DNA of 64,000 nucleotides, from contig JAJYNP010000173.1 of NCBI GenBank assembly GCA_021786265.1, positions 1 to 64,000 on the forward strand, given 5' to 3'. How positions within the stretch are numbered: position 1 is the stretch's first letter; each line of letters begins with the position of its first letter. The stretch comes from Chloroflexota bacterium (lineage in GTDB: Bacteria > Chloroflexota > Limnocylindria > Limnocylindrales > CSP1-4). The translations under genes were made by a program, and so were the position numbers. Shown here in pieces: positions 36,126 through 44,061 of this stretch. The notes beneath the pieces are model-generated. The model was given only the letters and a program-made list of their open reading frames with translations. It was not told the origin of the DNA and made no database searches.

Positions 36126-38603
36126 TCAGGATCGTATCCGGGCGCCCAACCGGGCCGCGAGGGCGTCGATGACGTTCCCCACCGCCGCCTCGATCTCGTC
36201 GTCGGTCAGGGTTCGGTCCGCCGCCTGCAGCGTGAGCCGGAACGCCAGGCTCCGCTCGCCCGGCTCCAGCGGGGCACCGCCGTACACGTCGAAGAGCCGG
36301 AGGCCGCGCAGCAGCGGGGCCGCGGACTCGCGGACGACCTGCTCCACCTCGCCGGCGGACTGCCCCTCCCCGATCACGATCGCGAGATCTCGCTCGACCG
36401 CGGGAACCCTCGGGAACGGCACGTACCGTCGGGAGGGGTGGAGCGCGCCCTGCAGCGCCTCGAGCGAGAGCAGGGCGACCGCCACGTGCGAGGCCCGCGC
36501 GCCGATCGACTCGAGGTACCGGGGATGGGGCTCGAACGCACGGCCCAGCTCGACCGCGCCTCCCCGGGGTCCGGCGACCCGCAGCACCGCCGTGCGCCCG
36601 GGATGCTCGTACGGGGCGATCGCCGGCGGCCGCTCCGCGTGGCGGATCTCGATGCCGAGCCGGCTGCACAGCGACTCGACGACGCCACGAACCTGCCACA
36701 GGTCCGCCGGCCGTGGCGGCTGGTTCCAGGCCGCACCCGCCTGGTCGCCGGCAAGCAGCACGCCCAGCATCGCCCGTTCCCGAGGCTCGCCGAGGACCCG
36801 CTCGTGGACGTGCCCCACCTCGAACAGCGCGACGTCCTCGCGGCGCTGGCGCTGGTTCTCGACGAGCACGCGGACGAGTCCGGGAAGGAGCGACCGGCGG
36901 AGCTGCGAGTGCTCGGCGGAGAGGGGATTCGTCACCCGGATCGTAGCGGGATCGTCGCCAGGGATCCCGAGCCGTTCGTGATCGGTCGGACCGACCAGCG
37001 CGTGCGTCACGACCTCGTCCAGCCCGCGGCCGGCGAGCGTGTCGCGCACCGCGTCCACCGCGCGGCGCGGATCCGGGCGATACTCCGGCATCGGCGTCTC
37101 GGGCAGGCGGCCGGGGATGCGGTCATAGCCACGGACGCGCGCGATCTCCTCCGCCACGTCGGCCTCGATCTCCAGGTCGCGCCGGTGGGTCGGGACGATC
37201 GCGACCAGCGCCTCCCTCGCCGCCGCGTGGTCGAGCACGATGCCGGGCATGCCGGAGGCGATCGGCACCTCGTCGCCAGCTCGCGCCGCCTCGGTCTCGA
37301 CCTCCACTCGCGCGAGCAGGTCGCGCATCTCGTCGGCCTCGATGGGGGCGCCCAGCAGCCGGACCACCCGCGACGGCCGGAACGGCAGGCGCGCGGGCGC
37401 GGGCTCGTCGGGCGCGGTGTCGACGCGCCCAGGAGCGACACGGCCACCGGACCAGGACGCAACCAGCTGGGCCACGCGGTCGGCCCCGATGCGTGCCAGC
37501 CGCGCCTCCTGCCCCTTCTCGAAGCGCAGGCTCGCCTCGCTGCGCAGCGCGTACCGGTGCGCCGTGCGGCGGATGCTGACCGGGTCGAACACGGCGGACT
37601 CGATCACGATCGCCGTGGTCGCGTCGCTCACCTCGCTCGCGGCGCCGCCCATGACCCCGGCCAGCCCGAGCGGGCCGTGCGGACCGGCGATCAGCAGCGT
37701 ATCGGGGGACAGCTCGCGCTCGATGTGATCGAGCGTCTCCAGCCGTTCGCCGGGACGGGCGAGCCGCACGATGATCCGTCCCCCTCCGATGGCCGCGGCG
37801 TCGAAGGTGTGCGTGGGCTTGCCGAGCTCCAGCATCACGTAGTTCGAGGCGTCCACCACGTTCGACACGGGACGCATGCCGGCCGCGGTCAGGCGCGCCT
37901 GGACCAGCAGCGGGGAGGGCCCGATGGCCAGCCCGTCCACGCACCGCGCGACGAACCGGGGGCACAGCCGCTCGTCCGTGACCTCGACCACGATCCGGTC
38001 GCCGGCCGGCTCGCCGCTTTCCGGCAGGACGATCTCCGGCCACCGGACGCGCGCCCCGGTCGCCGCCGCCACCTCTCGCGCGAGGCCCACCAGCGACAGC
38101 GCGTCGCCCCGGTTCGGCTTGACGTCCACATCGAGCACGACGTCGCCGTACACGTCGGTCATGGCGGCGCCGACCGGCGCTTCCGGCGGCAGGATCAGGA
38201 TGCCGTCCGCGTCGGCCGTCAGGCCCAGCTCGTCGCCCGAGCAGAGCATCCCCTGGCTCTCGCGGCCCACCATCCGCGTGACCTCGATCCTGCGACCGCC
38301 AGGCAGCACGGCGCCGGGCACCGCCACCGGAACGCGCTGGCCGGCCGCGACGTTCGACGCCCCGGTCAGGATCGTCAGCACCGGCTCGGAGGGCCCGATC
38401 CGGACCGTGGTGAGCAGCAGGTGATCCGACCCCGGGTGCGGCTCCACCGAGAGGAGCTCGCCGACCACGATGCGCTGCCAGTCGTCGCCGCGCCGCTCGA
38501 TCCCCTGGACCTCCATGCCGAGCAGGGTCAGCCGGTCCGCGAGCGTCTCCGGCGGCAGGTCGACCTCGACGTATTCCCGGAGCCAGGAGAGCGGCACTCG
38601 CAT
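36126..38603 (-). CDS. pheT: Phenylalanyl-tRNA synthetase beta subunit
   Basis: 825-aa beta chain of the (alpha-beta)2 synthetase. It begins MRVPLSWLREYVEVDLPPE, followed by the tRNA-binding EMAP-like domain (about 40-150). The B3/4 editing domain follows around KPTHTFDAAAIGGG, the B5 domain in the middle, the catalytic-like core (PLSAEHSQLRRSLLPGL) and the C-terminal FDX-ACB anticodon-binding domain (SRRYVPFPRVPAVERDLAIV). Overlaps pheS by 1 nt (TGATG), which keeps subunit synthesis coupled. Confidence 0.97.
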   Translation of the reverse strand: MRVPLSWLREYVEVDLPPETLADRLTLLGMEVQGIERRGDDWQRIVVGELLSVEPHPGSDHLLLTTVRIGPSEPVLTILTGASNVAAGQRVPVAVPGAVLPGGRRIEVTRMVGRESQGMLCSGDELGLTADADGILILPPEAPVGAAMTDVYGDVVLDVDVKPNRGDALSLVGLAREVAAATGARVRWPEIVLPESGEPAGDRIVVEVTDERLCPRFVARCVDGLAIGPSPLLVQARLTAAGMRPVSNVVDASNYVMLELGKPTHTFDAAAIGGGRIIVRLARPGERLETLDHIERELSPDTLLIAGPHGPLGLAGVMGGAASEVSDATTAIVIESAVFDPVSIRRTAHRYALRSEASLRFEKGQEARLARIGADRVAQLVASWSGGRVAPGRVDTAPDEPAPARLPFRPSRVVRLLGAPIEADEMRDLLARVEVETEAARAGDEVPIASGMPGIVLDHAAAREALVAIVPTHRRDLEIEADVAEEIARVRGYDRIPGRLPETPMPEYRPDPRRAVDAVRDTLAGRGLDEVVTHALVGPTDHERLGIPGDDPATIRVTNPLSAEHSQLRRSLLPGLVRVLVENQRQRREDVALFEVGHVHERVLGEPRERAMLGVLLAGDQAGAAWNQPPRPADLWQVRGVVESLCSRLGIEIRHAERPPAIAPYEHPGRTAVLRVAGPRGGAVELGRAFEPHPRYLESIGARASHVAVALLSLEALQGALHPSRRYVPFPRVPAVERDLAIVIGEGQSAGEVEQVVRESAAPLLRGLRLFDVYGGAPLEPGERSLAFRLTLQAADRTLTDDEIEAAVGNVIDALAARLGARIRS

Positions 38604-39640
38604 CAGAACTGCTCCAGGAAGCGCAGGTCGTTCTCGAGGAACATGCGGATGTCGTCGATGCCGTAGCGGAGGATCGCGATCCGGTCGGTGCCCAACCCGA
38701 ACGCGAACCCCTGGTACCGCTCGGGGTCAAGCCCGCCGTTGCGGAGCACCACCGGGTGGACCATGCCGGCGCCGAGGATCGTCATCCAGCCGGTACGCTT
38801 GCAGGATGGGCAACCCGCCCCGTCGCAGACCACGCACTGCACGTCGAAGGCGACGGACGGCTCGGTGAACGGGTAATAGCCGGGGCGAAACCGGGTCGGG
38901 CGCCCACCACCGAACATGGCATGGGCGAACGCGTCGAGCAGGCCGCGCAGGTCGGCCATGGTAGTCCCCTCGTCGACCATGAGTCCCTCGACCTGGAAGA
39001 ACTCGAATCCGTGGCTCGCGTCCACCGCCTCGTACCGGAAGCATCGGCCGGGCAGCAGCGCCCGGATCGGGGGCGCCGCCTGCTGCATGACGTGGATCTG
39101 CCCGGGCGAGGTGTGGGTGCGCAGCAGGTAACCCGGCACGTCGGTGTAGAGCGTGTCCCACAGGTCGCGCGCAGGGTGGTCGGGCGGGATGTTGAGCGCC
39201 TGGAAGTTGCGCACGTCCGTCTCGACCTCGGGCCCCTCGTAGACCACGAACCCGAACTGACCGAAGATGCGGGCGATCTCCCGGTTGGTCTCGATCAGCG
39301 GGTGCAGGGACCCCCGGCGGACCGGGCGACCGGGCAGCGTGACGTCCACGGCCTCGCGGGTCAGGCGGGCGTCCAGGGCGGATGCCTCGAGCTCGGATCG
39401 CCGCGCGTCCAGCGCCGCCTCGAGCGCCTCGCGCACCCGGTTGCCGATCGCGCCCACGCGGGGCCGGTCGTCCGCCGGCAGCGCCCCGATGCCACCCAGC
39501 AGCGTCTTCAGTTCGCCCTTGCGACCGAGATAGGCGACCTGCACGGTCTCCAGCTCATCGGGGTCGGTGGCGCCGGCGACCGCGGCGAGGCCCGCCTCCC
39601 GGAGGGCGGAGAGGCGCGCGGAGATCGTCTCCAGGTCCAC
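38603..39640 (-). CDS. pheS: Phenylalanyl-tRNA synthetase alpha subunit
   Basis: Catalytic class II subunit of 345 aa. An N-terminal coiled coil precedes motif 1, motif 2 (GRCFRYEAVDASHGFEFFQVEG) and motif 3 (GFAFGLGTDRIAILRYGI). THTSPGQIHVM is the phenylalanine-site region. Start is uncertain: GTG 39640 (VDLETISARL) has GGGGAG upstream and gives the usual length, while no ATG is available between the rplT stop and this point. A CxxC-type pair (CVVCDGAGCPSC) appears before motif 3, as in many bacterial PheS. Confidence 0.95.
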   Translation of the reverse strand: MDLETISARLSALREAGLAAVAGATDPDELETVQVAYLGRKGELKTLLGGIGALPADDRPRVGAIGNRVREALEAALDARRSELEASALDARLTREAVDVTLPGRPVRRGSLHPLIETNREIARIFGQFGFVVYEGPEVETDVRNFQALNIPPDHPARDLWDTLYTDVPGYLLRTHTSPGQIHVMQQAAPPIRALLPGRCFRYEAVDASHGFEFFQVEGLMVDEGTTMADLRGLLDAFAHAMFGGGRPTRFRPGYYPFTEPSVAFDVQCVVCDGAGCPSCKRTGWMTILGAGMVHPVVLRNGGLDPERYQGFAFGLGTDRIAILRYGIDDIRMFLENDLRFLEQF

Positions 39641-39666
39641 GATATGGGCGCTCCCCGGCCGCGATA

Positions 39667-40017
39667 TCAGCGGGCGCGCGCGACCTCGGCGATTCGGGCG
39701 AAGGTCGCCGCGTCGCGCACCGCGATGTCCGCCAGCACCTTGCGGTCCAGGGCGACGCCGGCGGTCTTGAGGCCGTTGACGAGCCGGCCGTAGGTGAGGC
39801 CGTTCTGGCGCGCGGCCGCGTTGAGCCGGACGATCCACAGGGCCCGCATCTGGCGCTTCCGCTGCTTGCGCCCGACATAGGCGTACGCCATCGCGTGGAG
39901 GAGCGCCTCGCGGGCGGGCTTGATCAGGCGCGAGCGGGTGCCGCGACGACCTTCGGCGGCGTCGAGGAGTCGCTTGTGTCGCTGGTGGGCGGTGACGCCG
40001 CGCTTCACGCGTGCCAT
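39667..40017 (-). CDS. rplT: Ribosomal protein L20
   Basis: Basic 116-aa large-subunit protein needed for early 50S assembly. MARVKRGVTAHQRHKRLLDAA, the AYVGRKQRKRQMRALWI central helix and LDRKVLADIAVRD are typical. In the order infC-rpmI-rplT-pheS-pheT. In other bacteria L20 represses this operon by binding its leader; no such site could be assigned here. Confidence 0.97.
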   Translation of the reverse strand: MARVKRGVTAHQRHKRLLDAAEGRRGTRSRLIKPAREALLHAMAYAYVGRKQRKRQMRALWIVRLNAAARQNGLTYGRLVNGLKTAGVALDRKVLADIAVRDAATFARIAEVARAR

Positions 40018-40029
40018 GGGGTCGGGCTC

Positions 40030-40227
40030 CTACAGGTACGGGAGCAGGCGGCGGACGTGGCTGGCATCCTGGCCGCCCACGATCGCCTTGCCTGCGTAGC
40101 GCCGGGTCCGGCGCGATGACTTGATCTCGAGATGGTGACCTCGCCACGCCTTCACCCGGATGACCTTGCCGTTGCCGGTCACCCCGAAGCGCTTCTGGGT
40201 CGCCTTGTGGCTCTTCAACTTGGGCAC
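40030..40227 (-). CDS. rpmI: Ribosomal protein L35
   Basis: 65-aa basic protein (PKLKSHKATQKRFGVTGNGKV...RRLLPYL) with the standard L35 length and pattern. Start is GTG at 40227 with AGGAG at good spacing; the ribosome binding site overlaps the infC stop codon. Confidence 0.97.
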   Translation of the reverse strand: MPKLKSHKATQKRFGVTGNGKVIRVKAWRGHHLEIKSSRRTRRYAGKAIVGGQDASHVRRLLPYL

Positions 40228-40231
40228 GTGT

Positions 40232-41071
40232 CTATTCTCCTGCCGAACCGGACCGCGTCCCCCCGGCGGGGCTGCCCGTCCCGGTCGGCCTCGACGCCGA
40301 GGCGCGGCTGGACGACGCGCGTGTCGTGCTGCTACGTGTGGTCGCGATGTTGGTCTCGGTGGCCATCGACGCGAGGACCGTGTCGGTGACCGACCTGCTG
40401 TCGCCAGCCGGTGCCACGGTGGCCGGTGTCTCGGCCGTCGATGGCGCCCCCGTATCCCCGACCGCTACGCCGGATGGCGCCGGCTCGGGTGCCGGGCCCG
40501 CCTGGCCGGGCGCCGGCGCGGCCGGCCTGCCCTCCGGGGTCGCCCCCGGCTGAGGCTTGGGCTTGTGGGTCGATGCGATCACGATCGACATCGACTTGCC
40601 TTCCAGCAACGGCTGCCGCTCGACCGCGCCGTGCTCCTTGACCTGCTCGGCGAACTTCGTCAACAGGTCTCGTCCCAGGTTCGCGTGCGTGAGCTCGCGG
40701 CCCCGGAACTGGCAGGCGACCTTCACCCGGTCGCCGTCCTCCAGGAACTGGATGGCGCGGCGGACCTTGGTGTCGAAGTCCCCCTGGCCGATCTTGGGCT
40801 TGAGGCGGATCTCCTTGAAGTCGACCGACCGCTGGTGCCGGCGGGCCTCCTTCTCTTTCTTGGCGGCCTCGTACTTGTACTGGCCGTAGTCGAGAAGGCG
40901 GGCCACCGGCGGGACGGCCATGGGGGCGACCTCGACGAGGTCGTATCCCCGTTCCTGCGCGAGCCGGAGCGCCTCCAGGGTGGGCAGAACACCCAGCTGG
41001 GCACCTTCCTCGTCCACGACCCGTACGGCGGGTACGCGGATCATCTGGTTGACGCGCAGGTCTCGGCTCAG
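40232..41071 (-). CDS. infC: Translation initiation factor IF-3
   Basis: IF-3 binds the 30S subunit and checks start codons. The N-domain SRDLRVNQMIRVPAVRVVDEEGAQLGVL and the C-domain with RPLL-like RQRSVDFKEIRLKPKIGQ(G)D and VACQFRGRE are intact. The family start requires residues upstream of ATG 41044. The only in-frame candidate before a TAG is CTG at 41069-41071, with GAGGGG 7 nt upstream. That would be a non-standard start, as in the AUU/AUC starts used for IF-3 autoregulation elsewhere. The protein also has a C-terminal tail of about 100 residues rich in Pro, Ala, Thr and Ser, not part of the core fold (279 aa in total against about 175 usual). Confidence 0.93.
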   Translation of the reverse strand: MSRDLRVNQMIRVPAVRVVDEEGAQLGVLPTLEALRLAQERGYDLVEVAPMAVPPVARLLDYGQYKYEAAKKEKEARRHQRSVDFKEIRLKPKIGQGDFDTKVRRAIQFLEDGDRVKVACQFRGRELTHANLGRDLLTKFAEQVKEHGAVERQPLLEGKSMSIVIASTHKPKPQPGATPEGRPAAPAPGQAGPAPEPAPSGVAVGDTGAPSTAETPATVAPAGDSRSVTDTVLASMATETNIATTRSSTTRASSSRASASRPTGTGSPAGGTRSGSAGE

Positions 41072-41122
41072 GCTCTATCCCCTCGGCTGATGCTGGTACG
41101 AATGAACGGCGGCCGACGCGAC

Positions 41123-41138
41123 GGGCGCCAAAGCGCCC
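41123..41138 (-). promoter_or_regulatory. Hairpin in the infC leader
   Basis: GGGCGC-TTTG-GCGCCC (minus strand) forms a perfect 6-bp stem with a 4-nt loop about 50 nt before the infC start. It lies inside the predicted leader of about 85 nt and could take part in control of the infC operon. It lacks a U-tract, so it is not a simple terminator. Confidence 0.4.
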
Positions 41139-41160
41139 GACCGACCCGGTCGCCCGCCGG

Positions 41161-41190
41161 ACTATAGCACGGACGATTCACGATCGGCAA
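41161..41190 (-). promoter_or_regulatory. Promoter of the infC-rpmI-rplT-pheST operon
   Basis: TTGCCG (41190-41185) and TATAGT (41166-41161) on the minus strand are spaced by 18 nt. Transcription would start near 41154 and give a leader of about 85 nt. The promoter lies in the spacer after thrS. Confidence 0.55.
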
Positions 41191-41296
41191 ACGGGGAAGA
41201 GGGAGGGGTCCTGCCCGGGGGTCGGTCGCCTTTCCGCTCCGCCCGGACGGCGCGATCCACCGGCCACCCCTCTCCCCGTTGCGCGACCGGAGGGGG

Positions 41297-43186
41297 CTAC
41301 GGGCGGCGGGCGGCGGACTCCTCGACCAGCCGATCGGCCAGCGTCTCCCACCCGACGGGCGGTTGCTGCTCGCCGGCGCGGGTCCGCACGGCCACGCTCC
41401 GGGCCTCGACCTCGCGGTCGCCGAGCACGAGCATGTAGGGGACCTTCTGCTCCTGCGCGAGCCGGATCTTGTTCTGCATCCGGCTGTCGGACTCGTCGAC
41501 CTCGACCCGGATCCCCCGGCCGCGCAGGAGCGCCGCCAGCTCGCCCGCGGCCTCGTTGTGGCGCGATGCGATGGGCACCACCACGGCCTGCACCGGCGCA
41601 CACCAGAAGGGAAAGGCGCCGGCGAAGTGCTCGGTAAGGATACCGATGAACCGCTCGAGCGACCCGTAGATGGCGCGGTGGATGGCCATCGGGCGCCGGG
41701 CCTCGCCGTGCTCGTCGATGTACGTCAGGTCGAACCGCTCCGGCAGCATGACCAGGTCCACCTGGATGGTGGCCATCTGCCACTCGCGCCCGAGGGCGTC
41801 GTCGATGTAGATGTCGATCTTCGGTGCGTAGAAGGTGCCGTCCTTCGGTTTGACCGTGTATGGGGCGCCCGTCCGCTCCAGGGTCCCGTGGATGATCTCC
41901 TCCGCCCGTTCCCAGAGCGCCGGATCGCCGAGCGCCCCGTCGGGTCTGGTCGCGAACGTGAACCGCGGCGCCAGGCCGAACCACGAGTACGACTCGGCAA
42001 CCTCGCCGAGCAGCGCCTGTAGCTCGTCACCGAGCTGATCCGGGCGGACGTACAGGTGGGCGTCATCCTGCACGAAGTGACGCACGCGCGTCAGCCCGTG
42101 GAGCACGCCAGACCGCTCGTTGCGGTGGAGCCTCCCGTACTCGGAGAAGCGGAGCGGCAGGTCCCGGTACGACCGGACCCGGCTGCGGTAGATGATCGTG
42201 CTCTCCGGGCAGTTCATGGGCTTCAGGCTGTAGTCCTGGCCCTCGATCAGCAGCCGGAACATGTTCTCCGCGTAGTGGTCCCAATGGCCGGACTGCTCCC
42301 AGAGTCTTTTCGACACCAGCACCGGCGTCGCGATCTCCTGGTAGCCGCGGCGCTCCTGGAGTTCGCGCATCGCCGCCTCGAGCGTCCTCCACAGGCGCTG
42401 GCCTTTGGGATGCCAGAAGGCCGAACCCGGGCTGACGTCGTGGAAGCTGAACAGGTCGAGCTGGACGCCCAGCCGCCGGTGGTCGCGGCGCTTCGCCTCC
42501 TCGCGCCGCCACAGGAACTGGTCCAGCTCCTCCTGGGTGCCCCACACGGTGCCGTAGACGCGCTGGAGCATGGGGCGCTTCTCGTCGCCGCGCCAGTAGG
42601 CGCCCGCCACCGCGAGCAGCTTGAACGGCCCGATCAGGCCGGTCGACGCGACGTGCGGCCCGCGGCACAGGTCGATGAACTCCCCGTGCTGGTAGGTGGA
42701 CACCACGGGCTCCGGCTCGCCCGCCGCCGCGGCGGCCGCGCGGAGGTCGTCGAGGATCTCCACCTTGAAGGGCTGCCCGTGCTCCACGAAGAAGGCACGG
42801 CCGCGGTCGGGGTCGAGCTCGGAGCGGACGAACGGGTGGTCGGCCGCGACGGACGTCCGCATCCGCTCCTCGATCGCGGCGAGGTCGTCTGGCGTGAGGG
42901 CACGGGGCAGCTCGAAGTCGTAGTAGAAACCGTCCCGGATGGCGGGTCCGATGCCGAGCTTCGCGTCCGGGAACAGCTGGAGGACGGCCTCCGCCATCAC
43001 GTGCGCGGCTGAGTGGCGCATCGGGTCGAGCGGGTCACCGGCATGCGCGTCGAGGAGCTCCTCGGCCGAGCCGCGCGTCGGGGCCTCCAGGGAAAGGTCC
43101 TCGGGCTCGCCGATCGAGTCCGGGGCCGGACCGGCGGTAGGGGCCGGCGCGTGTCCGGCCGCCGTCGCCGCGTGGTGCTCGCTCAT
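41297..43186 (-). CDS. thrS: Threonyl-tRNA synthetase lacking the TGS domain
   Basis: Class II synthetase, 629 aa. The editing (N2) domain has HSAAHVMAEAV and the HxxxH/C metal site with YWRGDEKRPMLQRVYGT. The catalytic core has MNCPESTIIY, GRLHRNERSGVLHGLTRVRHFVQDD (motif 2) and GSLERFIGILTEHFAGAFPFW (motif 3). The anticodon-binding domain ends the protein. The usual N-terminal TGS domain of about 60 residues is replaced by about 50 residues of Ala/Pro/Gly-rich sequence. Expression is predicted to be controlled by the T-box riboswitch directly upstream. Confidence 0.95.
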   Translation of the reverse strand: MSEHHAATAAGHAPAPTAGPAPDSIGEPEDLSLEAPTRGSAEELLDAHAGDPLDPMRHSAAHVMAEAVLQLFPDAKLGIGPAIRDGFYYDFELPRALTPDDLAAIEERMRTSVAADHPFVRSELDPDRGRAFFVEHGQPFKVEILDDLRAAAAAAGEPEPVVSTYQHGEFIDLCRGPHVASTGLIGPFKLLAVAGAYWRGDEKRPMLQRVYGTVWGTQEELDQFLWRREEAKRRDHRRLGVQLDLFSFHDVSPGSAFWHPKGQRLWRTLEAAMRELQERRGYQEIATPVLVSKRLWEQSGHWDHYAENMFRLLIEGQDYSLKPMNCPESTIIYRSRVRSYRDLPLRFSEYGRLHRNERSGVLHGLTRVRHFVQDDAHLYVRPDQLGDELQALLGEVAESYSWFGLAPRFTFATRPDGALGDPALWERAEEIIHGTLERTGAPYTVKPKDGTFYAPKIDIYIDDALGREWQMATIQVDLVMLPERFDLTYIDEHGEARRPMAIHRAIYGSLERFIGILTEHFAGAFPFWCAPVQAVVVPIASRHNEAAGELAALLRGRGIRVEVDESDSRMQNKIRLAQEQKVPYMLVLGDREVEARSVAVRTRAGEQQPPVGWETLADRLVEESAARRP

Positions 43187-43201
43187 CTAGCGCCTCCAGT
43201 G

Positions 43202-43440
43202 AAACGAAACGACCCCTCGTCCTTCGACAGGACGAGAGGCCGTGCCTCCCGCGGTTCCACCCGCCTTCGCGTGGCGGTCCGCGCCGCTCGCGCTCTCTGG
43301 TGGCCGCGCTAACGGGCGGCGCCCGGACCGGTTCGCCGGTCGCTCGCGGGTGGTGCGTCGCGGGTGGGGTCGCGTCCGGGTTCGCAGCCACCGGCCCGGG
43401 CTCTCTGGGGCTCCCTGCCCGCACGCGCGTCCCGTTCGAC
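43202..43440 (-). promoter_or_regulatory. T-box riboswitch controlling thrS
   Basis: On the minus strand the leader contains GGGTGGAACCGCGG (43262-43249), a match to the T-box consensus that pairs with the tRNA acceptor end. It is followed by a terminator: stem CCTCTCGTCC/GGACGAGGGG with loop TGTCGAA, then CGTTTCGTTT (43239-43202). Upstream, AGAGAGCCCGGG...GGTGGCTGCGAACCCGG (about 43402-43371) has the form of the Stem I apical AG-bulge and loop. After it, on the 3' side of Stem I, is GCACCACC. Its ACC codons (43354-43352 or 43351-43349) are plausible specifiers for tRNA-Thr(GGU). The downstream gene is thrS, which agrees. Stem limits are estimated. Confidence 0.85.
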
Positions 43441-43452
43441 GCGTTCAGGTTC

Positions 43453-43529
43453 TGGTGGGCGGTACAGGAATCGAACCTGTGACCTCGTGCATGTCAAGCA
43501 CGCGCTCTAACCGACTGAGCCAACCGCCC
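43453..43529 (-). tRNA. tRNA-Val (anticodon GAC)
   Basis: The minus strand folds as a cloverleaf: acceptor GGGCGGT/ACCGCCC, D arm with TCAGTCGGTTAGAGC, anticodon stem CGTGC/GCACG with loop TTGACAT (anticodon GAC), and T arm ACAGGTTCGATTCCTGT. The discriminator A and CCA are encoded (77 nt with CCA). It lies immediately upstream of the thrS T-box leader and could be on the same primary transcript. Confidence 0.96.
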
Positions 43530-43542
43530 CTGTCAGGCGGGC

Positions 43543-43548
43543 ATCTTA
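43543..43548 (-). promoter_or_regulatory. Probable -10 element of tRNA-Val
   Basis: TAAGAT on the minus strand lies 13 nt before the tRNA 5' end, which would place the transcription start about 7 nt before the mature tRNA. The -35 region is not clear. Confidence 0.4.
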
Positions 43549-43561
43549 CTACGCGGGACGC

Positions 43562-43591
43562 CACATGGGCGGGCGCCCGCACGCCCATGTG
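43562..43591. repeat. 10-bp inverted repeat upstream of tRNA-Val
   Basis: CACATGGGCG (43562-43571) and CGCCCATGTG (43582-43591) are perfect inverted copies around a 10-nt GC-rich loop. It could be an operator in the tRNA-Val promoter region or a hairpin. The rest of the 234-bp spacer between the tRNA and the DUF1918 gene has no visible gene. Confidence 0.5.
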
Positions 43592-43763
43592 AACGGCCGC
43601 CGGGAGCCCCAGGCGGGTGAGCTTCCGCGCGTACGACTCGCGCGCCCTGCAGGGGGCCCGGACCCCGAGACCCGCGTGGACTCAGCCCGACCTGGCGCGT
43701 TTCGTGACCTCCTGCCCTTCCCCGGGACGGCCCGCCGGAGAATCCTGCAACGGGAGGCACCGC

Positions 43764-44027
43764 ATGCACGCGAAGATCGGAGACCGGATCATCGTCGAGA
43801 CGGAGCGAGTCGGCATGCCGGACCGGGATGGAGAGATCCTGGAGGTGATCGAGTCGCCAGCCGGGACCCACTACCGGGTGCGCTGGGACGACGGCCGGGA
43901 GAGCACGTTCTGGCCGGCGGCGGGCAGCGCCAGGATCGTGCCGGCGGACACCGCGGCGCAGCCCGAGACGGGGGCCCCGCAGGCGGACCCGGTCGGGACG
44001 GCGACACCGCCTGGATCGGCGCGCTGA
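43764..44027 (+). CDS. DUF1918 domain protein
   Basis: 87-aa protein starting MHAKIGDRIIVETERVG, followed by RDGEILEVIESPAGTHYRVRWDDGRESTFWP. This is the SH3-like DUF1918 fold, common in Actinobacteria and found in some Chloroflexota; function unknown. The tail of about 25 residues is low complexity. ATG 43764 has GGGAGG at 7-nt spacing. Confidence 0.85.
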   Translation: MHAKIGDRIIVETERVGMPDRDGEILEVIESPAGTHYRVRWDDGRESTFWPAAGSARIVPADTAAQPETGAPQADPVGTATPPGSAR

Positions 44028-44048
44028 GGGCACGGATCGGCGCCGCGC

Positions 44049-44054
44049 TAGGAT
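44049..44054 (+). promoter_or_regulatory. Probable -10 element of a leaderless gene (GTG 44062)
   Basis: TAGGAT ends 7 nt before the GTG start of the LmeA-like gene and no Shine-Dalgarno is present. Transcription is therefore expected to begin at or next to the GTG. Confidence 0.45.
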
Positions 44055-44061
44055 CCACCAG

